A DNA stretch of 64,000 nucleotides from a virus. Under the pieces are notes generated by a model, which saw only the letters and a program-made list of their open reading frames with translations, made no database searches and had not been told where the DNA came from. The stretch is from IMG/VR virus record IMGVR_UViG_3300028802_000008, positions 1 to 64,000 of that record; one strand, written 5' to 3'. Position 1 is the first letter of the stretch. Each line of letters begins with the position of its first letter. A program made the translations under genes and the position numbers. Below, in pieces: positions 57,866 to 64,000 of this stretch.

Positions 57866-58894
57866 TCAGGGAACCTGCGTGTAGCTGTTCTTCACGGCCA
57901 CAGTCATGATCGGGCTGGCGGCGTTGTAGCGGACGGCCCGGATCTCGATGTCGTGCTCCAGGATGTCGTCACCACTGGGATCAACCGAGAACGGAGCGAT
58001 GATCGCGGTCGGAATGGTGAAGATGCAGGAGTACTTGGTGCCAGCAGGCGTGGTAGCGGGGATGTCCTCGTAGGACGAGATCGTGATGACCACGTCGTCT
58101 TTGAAGGACTGGCCCGACGGTGTCGTGGCGGATGGCCCACCCCACATAGCCGTCTTCCACAGCGCCGCGTCGTTCGGTCGGATCGTCACCGACATCGTGA
58201 TCTCACGACGCTTCTCGGTGAGGTCACCCAGGAACAGCGAGCCAAGGCGGAAGTCGTCGTCCTCGATGTTGTTGTTGATGTCGAGCGAGAAGCTCTTGGC
58301 CGGAAGGTTGGCACCGTTCCACGCCACACCGATGTTGGTGCCGACCACCAGGGGGCTGGTGTCACGGCGCTGAGCGACTGACGCCGTCGCCGTGGTCGTC
58401 GCCTGCGTCAGAGCAATGAAGCCTGCCGTCGACATCAGGTAGCCGTTGGCGTCGGCCTCCAGGTGGAACGTGTTGATCTTGGCATCGGTGTATTTGAACA
58501 CTTCGAAGCTGTTGGTGATCTTCTCTTCCACGGAGATCCAGGGAAGACCGGTCGTATCGGCCGGGGTGATCGTGTGAGTGAAGCCCGTGGCCGCTGTACC
58601 GGCCGTTGCCTTGGTGCCAAGAGCACCGTAGAGAAGCAACGACAGCGATTCCATGCGGGCGTACACGTCGTACTCACCGGAGTACGCGATTGGCCCAAGC
58701 TGGGCATCGGGGATGTCTCGTGAACCACCGATTTCCGGATCGGGAATCAGAAGTTCACGGTTGCCACCCAGCGCGCCCGAACGGACGTAGAGGAACACGC
58801 CCTGGTTGGGAGCGACCGCACCGGGGTCGGCATACACTCCCTTGGTGGCCTGAGTACGAATGCCGACATGACCGGCCTGTGCGATGAGACCCAT
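57866..58894 (-). CDS. Major tail (tube) protein, 342 aa
   Basis: Beta-rich protein between tail-completion and chaperone genes. Segments such as GHVGIRTQATKGVYADPGA at the start and YSGEYDVYARMESLSLLLYGALG fit the tail tube proteins of actinophages, and a C-terminal IRAVRYNAASPIMTVAV fits the same family. It polymerises into the non-contractile tail tube around the tape measure. Copies per virion should be many. Confidence 0.8.
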   Translation of the reverse strand: MGLIAQAGHVGIRTQATKGVYADPGAVAPNQGVFLYVRSGALGGNRELLIPDPEIGGSRDIPDAQLGPIAYSGEYDVYARMESLSLLLYGALGTKATAGTAATGFTHTITPADTTGLPWISVEEKITNSFEVFKYTDAKINTFHLEADANGYLMSTAGFIALTQATTTATASVAQRRDTSPLVVGTNIGVAWNGANLPAKSFSLDINNNIEDDDFRLGSLFLGDLTEKRREITMSVTIRPNDAALWKTAMWGGPSATTPSGQSFKDDVVITISSYEDIPATTPAGTKYSCIFTIPTAIIAPFSVDPSGDDILEHDIEIRAVRYNAASPIMTVAVKNSYTQVP

Positions 58895-58899
58895 CTAGA

Positions 58900-59238
58900 T
58901 CACTCCTTGTTTTCCTGGGCGGCGGCTGCTGCCTGACGGTCGGCTTCGGCGGCTGCTTCTGCATCCGCTGCGGCGGCGGCTTCCGCCTCCTTGGCAGCGG
59001 CGAATGCCTCAGCATCCTGCTCTGCCTGAGTCTTGACGTTCGCGGCCTGCTCATCGGCTTCCTTGAGAGCCCGGAGTTGCCCCTCCAGAGACAACTCTTC
59101 CTCTGCGAGAGCCCCAAGCTGGTAGTCAAGGGTGGCTTCGGCGTTGGCGATCGCCTGCTGCACTTTGTAATCGGCGATCTCCTGACGGAGAGCATCGATC
59201 CTCTCGTGCTTGCTATCGATCTCTTCCTGGGTTGCCAT
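58900..59238 (-). CDS. Coiled-coil Ala/Glu-rich protein, 112 aa
   Basis: Wholly helical (residues 1-70 heptads, then EAEAAAAADAEAAAEADRQ). Lies between tail-terminator-like and tail-tube genes. Could be a tail assembly or scaffolding factor; no family recognised. Confidence 0.6.
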   Translation of the reverse strand: MATQEEIDSKHERIDALRQEIADYKVQQAIANAEATLDYQLGALAEEELSLEGQLRALKEADEQAANVKTQAEQDAEAFAAAKEAEAAAAADAEAAAEADRQAAAAAQENKE

Positions 59239-59246
59239 AGTCGCTC

Positions 59247-59735
59247 CTACTTCGTGATTTCCGTTGTGATGATGAACTCGGTCTTACATAGAAACGTGAA
59301 CCCAACACCTACTCTGCCTACCATGAACTCTTGACGGAGAACGTCATACTTCTTTACTCTTTCGACACTTCCCATGAAGGTCTCTGTCAACCCGCCCAAA
59401 GCTACATGGAACTCCTGATCCCGGTACAGTATTGCCCGAATGGCCTTGGAGTCGATGGAGTAGACGCGACGCCCTTCGATGGCGTCACCGTGGATGTTCA
59501 AGTTGTGAATCGCGATGTTGTAGACCGATTCGTAAGGTTCTCTGTTGGGGACACCCATCAACTTCTCGTCGGGATTCGCCACCCAAGTCGATGGAAACAC
59601 GCCGATCGTTCGATTCGGGTCAGTGGGATTCAGCGGCCGACCGACGATGGTGTACTCGCCGTCGAAGTTGAGATTGCGATTGAAGGCATCGATCATCGGA
59701 TCGATGAACCCCATCGGGAACAGGTCGACAGCCAT
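59247..59735 (-). CDS. Tail terminator-like protein, 162 aa
   Basis: Position directly before the tail tube gene, and a size and strand-rich pattern (YTIVGRPLNPTD, RTIGVFPSTWV, VGFTFLCKTEFIIT) fit the minor tail/terminator proteins that cap the tube. Family not certain. TGATG-type contact with the preceding gene. Confidence 0.65.
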   Translation of the reverse strand: MAVDLFPMGFIDPMIDAFNRNLNFDGEYTIVGRPLNPTDPNRTIGVFPSTWVANPDEKLMGVPNREPYESVYNIAIHNLNIHGDAIEGRRVYSIDSKAIRAILYRDQEFHVALGGLTETFMGSVERVKKYDVLRQEFMVGRVGVGFTFLCKTEFIITTEITK

Positions 59736-60304
59736 CAGACGATCGATCCCATACTGGACAGGAAGCCCACCAGATTCATGATGTGATTCATGAGCATCAC
59801 CATGATGGCCTTCTCGTCATATGCCGAGATCGCGAGAACAGGCCGGGGGGGAGTGTAAGTAACATCCCCCATGAGCGGATTGAACTCAGTATGACCCTCC
59901 TGGGCCGTTCTCAACTTCTTGGTCATCACTTCGTCGCCGGAATCACCAGGAATGGCAAGAGATGCGCCAAGAGGATCGATGCTGGTCTCGTGGTTGCCCA
60001 GCAAGTGCTCCAACATCTCACTGGTTCGATCGTTGATCGCCCAGTCGTCGTACTGCCCCATCGCATGACGAATGCGAAGCGTAGATTCCTTCAACGGAAG
60101 CCAATCCACTTCGATTCCGTTGTAAGCGAATCGTTCCAGAATCCTCTCAGCCAGCCACGGTTGAACATCTCGATTGAGGAAGATCACAAGCTGCGGCGGA
60201 CTCACAGCCAACTGCGACATCGTCAAAAGCTGCTGCACCGATGTCTGGTCAACTTCAATTGCGAAGGCACCAGTCTGATACTTGGTGATCATCCCGGCAA
60301 CCAT
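59735..60304 (-). CDS. Tail completion / head-tail joining protein, 189 aa
   Basis: The start is set by the TGATG overlap with the preceding gene. A helix-rich N-terminal half (LAERILERFAYNGIEVDWLP), a middle AINDRTSEMLEHLLGNHE and a long C-terminus recall virion morphogenesis (gpG/gp10-like) proteins that join tail and head. Confidence 0.65.
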   Translation of the reverse strand: MVAGMITKYQTGAFAIEVDQTSVQQLLTMSQLAVSPPQLVIFLNRDVQPWLAERILERFAYNGIEVDWLPLKESTLRIRHAMGQYDDWAINDRTSEMLEHLLGNHETSIDPLGASLAIPGDSGDEVMTKKLRTAQEGHTEFNPLMGDVTYTPPRPVLAISAYDEKAIMVMLMNHIMNLVGFLSSMGSIV

Positions 60305-60831
60305 CAGAACTCCCCCGGATGCCAATTCTCCACAGGGAAGTCAAGAGACGAAGGCGTCATGAAGTTCAACTCAAACATCCGAACACCGCTGACCTCGTCC
60401 CGCACCGACGCGCCAGGAACGCGAGCCAGAGGATCAGCAATCTCCGCATCAGCGATGTCGCCTCGGGCGTTGCCGTCGCCGTCGACCCGCTCTGCCCCAA
60501 CCAAGATGACATCGCTGTTGGCGATGGCCATCAACTCCATCAAGCCTTCCTTGACGAGTTGAAGACCATACGCGTGCACCGATGTCTCGGAGATTGCCGC
60601 CGTAGCGGCCATCAGGATGCGGCCCGAACACAGCTTGCGATGGATCGACCGAATCAGACTTCCCTGACTATTGGGAAGCGCTGCAATGTTGATGGGGACG
60701 ACGTAAATGACACCCAGCTTGGAGTCGATTTCCTCTTGGGTCATCTCCAAGTATTGCTGGGCGTTGATCGTTGAGGGGAGAACGTTGGTCAACTCCCCGA
60801 GCAACAACTCATTTACTTCGACGTAGGACAT
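60304..60831 (-). CDS. Head-tail connector protein, 175 aa
   Basis: Mixed alpha/beta protein with DxxGxA-type loops (GAERVDGDGNARGDIADAEI). Gene order, after the SAP-domain gene below the capsid, matches the head-tail adaptor of actinophages. Function assigned from synteny only. Confidence 0.6.
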   Translation of the reverse strand: MSYVEVNELLLGELTNVLPSTINAQQYLEMTQEEIDSKLGVIYVVPINIAALPNSQGSLIRSIHRKLCSGRILMAATAAISETSVHAYGLQLVKEGLMELMAIANSDVILVGAERVDGDGNARGDIADAEIADPLARVPGASVRDEVSGVRMFELNFMTPSSLDFPVENWHPGEF

Positions 60832-60844
60832 GACCCCTCAAGGC

Positions 60845-61228
60845 TCACGCCTCGGCAGCGGCGATGGCGTCCACCAGTTCGTCATGATCCATCGAGGAAC
60901 GACCCGAGATGTTGAGTTCCCCGGCCCTGGCCCGAAGCTCAGTCAAGGTCAAAGAGTCGAGGTCTTCCTCCTCGTCCAAGCCCTCTTCCTCGGCGGGAGC
61001 ATCTTCCTTGACGACGTTGGAGGTCTCCTTGATCGGGTAGTAGTCGGTCCACTCCCCTGGCTCAGCGACCGCGCACGCCTCCGTGTTGTCGATGATCAAC
61101 TGCTTCTCTTCATCGATCGGACCCGGCTCGCCAGTCGGCGAAGCCGAGTTCTGGTAGTCGGGGTCAACGCCGACATAGACGCTGTCCTCGTTCACTTCTT
61201 CTGCATCGGTCACTTCGACATCACTCAT
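60845..61228 (-). CDS. Acidic protein with SAP/Rho-N-like domain, 127 aa
   Basis: A very acidic middle (APAEEEGLDEEEDLDSL) leads to a C-terminal helical domain (LTLTELRARAGELNISGRSS, DELVDAIAAAEA) of the Rho-N/SAP type, which binds nucleic acid. Found after the capsid gene in many actinophages and may link capsid to DNA or tail. Confidence 0.65.
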   Translation of the reverse strand: MSDVEVTDAEEVNEDSVYVGVDPDYQNSASPTGEPGPIDEEKQLIIDNTEACAVAEPGEWTDYYPIKETSNVVKEDAPAEEEGLDEEEDLDSLTLTELRARAGELNISGRSSMDHDELVDAIAAAEA

Positions 61229-61258
61229 TGGATTCTCCTGTCAGAACGGAAAGGTGGA

Positions 61259-62383
61259 TCACGGAATCACGTCCATCGTGAACGTCAGTTCCATCAGCGG
61301 GAAGACCGGGAAGGCCTTGATGCCGGTGCCTCGGTTGAGACCCCACGGATCGCTGGTCTCCTGCTCCCACTCGTAGAAGCCACTCTGCCAGTTCCCCTCG
61401 GGGTGCGGGCTGGTGAGCATCTTGCCAAGGCCAAGCTCGTTGCCGATCTCGGACACGTCGTCGTTGCTGGGCAGGAACAGGACACGGTTCTGCGGGAAGA
61501 ACCGGGTGTTGGTGATCGTGGCACCACCAACCGGACGCGTGCGGTACACGGCGTCGTAGGTCTGGAACGTGACACCGGTTGCCCGCTCCACGACTGCCTG
61601 AGCCGCCTGCGGCCCCCATCCATCGAGGATGTAGTCGAGGTCGACAGGACCGCCACCGGACGTGTTCACCATGCCCGAACGGGCGATGAACCGGGTGCTG
61701 TTCTGGAGCGAGTTGATCACCTTGCGGCTGGCGATCGCACGGCTCATGCGAATGCCGTAAGTGTCGAACATGAAGTCCTGAACCGCCATGATGTCGGCGA
61801 TCGGGTCCGAGTTGACCGTGCTCCACAAGCCACCGGCCGGGACTTGCGCCTGCTGACCGGCCGGTCGCCCGTAGTTGATGGAGAAGGCGATCTTGCCGTC
61901 GTCGTAGGCGATGGCCCCGGTGCTCATGGCGGACATTGTCAGCCATTCCAGCCGGTTGTCGATACGACGACGGCGAAGCGCGTCCTCACGGGCGAGCTTG
62001 TTGTTGAAGTCCGACACCATGTTGCCCACGGTGAGCGGTGCGGCCACGTTGGACCCGAGAGTGGACTGCACGAGCAGGCTCTCGCGGTACTTGGTGACAT
62101 CGCTGGCCGAGTAGTGATCCTTCTGCGCCCAGTCCACGACCGATGCACGGCCCTGGCCTCCGAAGAGCAAGTCCTTCTGAGCCAGTTCCGACTCTGCGTC
62201 CTCGGCGCGAGCCGCAACGAGACCGTCGGTCAGACCCTTGGCGTAGTCGAAGATGACATCATCGGCCGACACATCCATGAAGGGGAAAAGTTGAAGTCCG
62301 ATATGAGTCTTGGGGGGCTCGATCTCACGGATCGTGCCCAGTGCGACTTCTTTGCGGACCAGCCGGTCTGTTGAAGTTGGCAT
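61259..62383 (-). CDS. Major capsid protein (lambda gpE type), 374 aa
   Basis: A 374-aa protein with gpE-family features: FPFMDVSADDVIFDYAKG near residue 33-50, TVGNMVSDFNNKLAREDALRRRR, MFDTYGIRMSRAIASRKV, and the C-terminal FPVFPLMELTFTMDVI strand. HK97-fold protein that builds the shell, assisted by the preceding decoration and protease/scaffold genes. No N-terminal delta domain appears. Confidence 0.88.
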   Translation of the reverse strand: MPTSTDRLVRKEVALGTIREIEPPKTHIGLQLFPFMDVSADDVIFDYAKGLTDGLVAARAEDAESELAQKDLLFGGQGRASVVDWAQKDHYSASDVTKYRESLLVQSTLGSNVAAPLTVGNMVSDFNNKLAREDALRRRRIDNRLEWLTMSAMSTGAIAYDDGKIAFSINYGRPAGQQAQVPAGGLWSTVNSDPIADIMAVQDFMFDTYGIRMSRAIASRKVINSLQNSTRFIARSGMVNTSGGGPVDLDYILDGWGPQAAQAVVERATGVTFQTYDAVYRTRPVGGATITNTRFFPQNRVLFLPSNDDVSEIGNELGLGKMLTSPHPEGNWQSGFYEWEQETSDPWGLNRGTGIKAFPVFPLMELTFTMDVIP

Positions 62384-62394
62384 GTTCTTCTACC

Positions 62395-63075
62395 TCACTT
62401 GAAGATCAGTTGGACTTGCGTGAGGGCCAGGATGGCATCACGCGTGGCATTGGACAGGGCAATCGGAGCACCCGCAGCGTTGTACTCCAGGCACCATGCC
62501 TGCACCACGGTGGCCTCATAGGTCACGGCGATGTCGACATCACGCTCCAGCAGCATCCACGGAACGAAGGTGTCAGCGACACCGACGATGTTGGCGGCGG
62601 TCTGACGACCGTCCGTGGCTCCAGCCTGGAACACACCGAACTTGCCGGTGTAGGTACCTGACGTGATCTTGGCGATCACCGTGCCTGGCTGGAGAATCTT
62701 GGAGACATCTGCGCCTCCGGTCACGGTGCCGGTTGCCGCGCCCGTCACCACGTCAGCGGCAACACGCTCAAAGGAGAACGTGGTGGCTGAACCGACCGCC
62801 GAGACCGTGCGCCGTCCATCGAAGGTGGCGTTGGCGATCGCCACGACGACCGAATCTCCCACGGAGAACCCGTGAGCGGTGCTGGTAGTGATCGTTGCGA
62901 CGTTCGACGTGAGCACACGGTTGGTCGCCGTCTTGACGCTGCCGTCAACCGTGCTCGCCGGGAACACGGCCGCAGCGATCGTCGCGCTGTCCGTCTTGAC
63001 ATCCTGAGTTGAACGCAGGTATGCGTTCTTCCCGAACGGCGTGCGAGCCGCCTTGTTGGCTGTGAAGCTTGGCAT
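62395..63075 (-). CDS. Head decoration protein with inserted beta domain, 226 aa
   Basis: N-terminus (1-45) and C-terminus (about 115-226, QPGTVIAKITSGTYTGKFGV, VPWMLLERDVDIAV, TVVQAWCLEYNA) match lambda gpD-like decoration proteins. Between them about 70 residues (about 48-115: NVATITTSTAHGFSVGDSVV, FDGRRTVSAVG) form a separate beta barrel known as a repeat in tail and surface proteins. It probably sits on capsid trimers and exposes the extra domain. Confidence 0.75.
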   Translation of the reverse strand: MPSFTANKAARTPFGKNAYLRSTQDVKTDSATIAAAVFPASTVDGSVKTATNRVLTSNVATITTSTAHGFSVGDSVVVAIANATFDGRRTVSAVGSATTFSFERVAADVVTGAATGTVTGGADVSKILQPGTVIAKITSGTYTGKFGVFQAGATDGRQTAANIVGVADTFVPWMLLERDVDIAVTYEATVVQAWCLEYNAAGAPIALSNATRDAILALTQVQLIFK

Positions 63076-63087
63076 CTGATCTTCTCC

Positions 63088-64000
63088 TTACTTGGAAGAC
63101 GTGAGGGTCTGGAGTTCGATGAACGAGGACTTCTTCGCGAGATCATCCTCGGAAATCCCGGTGGCTCGGTGGTTGGCCACGATGCCCTGGAGAATGCTGA
63201 TGCGATCCTCCGCGGCGTCACCGGGGGCGGGAGTTCCACCCTGACCCAGATCGTGCTTGCCGAACAGGTTGGCCGGGGCCATCCCTTCAAAGCCAGTCTT
63301 GAAGGCCGTGAACTGATCAGCATTCATCGTCTTCACAAGTCCGTGGAATGCCACGCCCTGTGGGCCGGTGATGACCTTGCCCGAGACCAGGCCATCCACG
63401 AACGCTGCTCGTGCGCTGTCGATCGATTCTGTACGGAACGTCTCCAGTTCCGTGATGTGTTGCTGCACCCTGGCGTAGTCGTTGACCTCCACGCCATCAA
63501 GGCGGAACGACTGCACCTGGAACTGAGCGTTGCCGTGAGCGCCGACCGGCTCGGGCTGCTGCACCGGGGGCTGTGTGGCTTCCGCGGGCGGTTCCGCAGG
63601 CGGTTCTGCGGGCGGCGGCGTCGCGGGCGGTTCCGCGGGCGGGGTCGCGGGCGGATCAGCAGGCGGAACCTGAGCGGCTGGAGTCTTCGTGTCTGTAGCC
63701 ATATCTTCTCCTGAGTTGGCAATCCGGTAAAGTCCTTCGACCGCCGGGTGATCTACAAAGGCGAGACCAAGGACGACAGGATCATACTTGGTTCCGTCAT
63801 TCGCGATGTAAGCACCGATTTCGATCGAACGATTACGCCACTTCTTCGCATCCCACTTTTCCTTGTCCGCTTGGGAAGTGAACTCCCAATCAGCAAAGAG
63901 GAAATCACCAAACCGACGAACGTTGGTGATGTACCCCACAACGTCTTTGATCGACTGGGTGTGATCCTCCCGAAGTGGCACGTTCGGAACGATGTTGGCG
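63088..64000 (-). CDS. Capsid maturation protease/scaffold, partial (5' end off window)
   Basis: The frame is open to the right edge, so the true start lies beyond 64000. The visible N-terminal part (PLREDHTQSIKDVVGYITNV, FADWEFTSQ, RSIEIGAYI, LGLAFVDHPAVEG) is typical of Mu-like/DUF2213-type prohead proteases. A Pro/Ala/Glu linker (about 100-135) leads to a helical scaffold-like C-terminus (RVQQHITELETF, AFKTGFEGM). It should cleave and scaffold the procapsid. No frameshift or internal start was identified. Confidence 0.75.
   Translation of the reverse strand, partial: ANIVPNVPLREDHTQSIKDVVGYITNVRRFGDFLFADWEFTSQADKEKWDAKKWRNRSIEIGAYIANDGTKYDPVVLGLAFVDHPAVEGLYRIANSGEDMATDTKTPAAQVPPADPPATPPAEPPATPPPAEPPAEPPAEATQPPVQQPEPVGAHGNAQFQVQSFRLDGVEVNDYARVQQHITELETFRTESIDSARAAFVDGLVSGKVITGPQGVAFHGLVKTMNADQFTAFKTGFEGMAPANLFGKHDLGQGGTPAPGDAAEDRISILQGIVANHRATGISEDDLAKKSSFIELQTLTSSK

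Noticed and set aside
60830-62374. A 514-aa open frame on the plus strand
   Set aside because: Antisense to the major capsid and SAP-domain genes, low complexity and no start signal.

Overview
The window looks like about two thirds of the genome of a long-tailed temperate phage (siphovirus) of an actinobacterium. Pointers to the host are a WhiB-family regulator, a Ku homologue, a perfect actinobacterial-type DnaA box (TTGTCCACA on the minus strand), a promoter that would give a leaderless mRNA, and GC-rich codon use. Terminase, portal, DNA polymerase and repressor genes are not in the window; the right edge cuts the capsid protease gene, so terminase and portal probably lie just beyond 64000.

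Left arm (1-12.8 kb). One leftward gene (145-942) is followed by about 2 kb almost without genes, holding palindromes, 34-bp and 47-bp tandem repeats, DnaA-box-like sites and, at about 2160-2860, a stretch that folds like a giant structured noncoding RNA (a GOLLD-like candidate). Rightward genes follow, many preceded by long perfect hairpins and a shared leader ending in a strong Shine-Dalgarno site: four small orphans, a MoxR/CobS-like AAA+ ATPase with an N-terminal Cys-rich module, a 778-aa protein with an HExxH motif, an acidic linker and a VWA/MIDAS domain, a two-zinc-finger protein, a phage Ku and several small proteins. A bipartite repeat, CTTATG-N15-GAGCCTGAAAT, is scattered through this arm. 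A terminator (11842-11871), three 22-bp iterons (11890-11955) and two more genes close it.

Middle (12.9-30.9 kb). A sigma70-type promoter overlapped by an inverted repeat reads into a chain of some 45 tightly overlapping genes (ATGA, GTGA or TGATG junctions). They encode a tyrosine integrase, a lysozyme-like lipoprotein, an HNH endonuclease that duplicates the 3' end of the lipoprotein gene, an oligoribonuclease-like exonuclease, nucleotide-metabolism enzymes, an SSB-like protein, an SNF2 helicase, a sliding clamp, a RusA resolvase, two DNA methyltransferases, WhiB, and many zinc-ribbon and single-pass membrane miniproteins. This is the early, replication and host-control region.

Right arm (31-64 kb, minus strand). 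Read right to left it is a classic structural operon: capsid protease/scaffold (partial), decoration protein, major capsid protein, connector and completion proteins, tail tube, tail-assembly chaperones with a -1 frameshift at GGGAAAA, a 1891-aa tape measure with a peptidase-like C-terminus, minor tail proteins, an S74 self-cleaving tail protein, endolysin, two holin candidates, a collagen-like protein and a 3014-aa tail protein with 43 copies of a TDGxDTL repeat. A RecB/Cas4-like nuclease with its own promoter and hairpin is inserted here on the plus strand. No tRNA genes or CRISPR arrays were seen.
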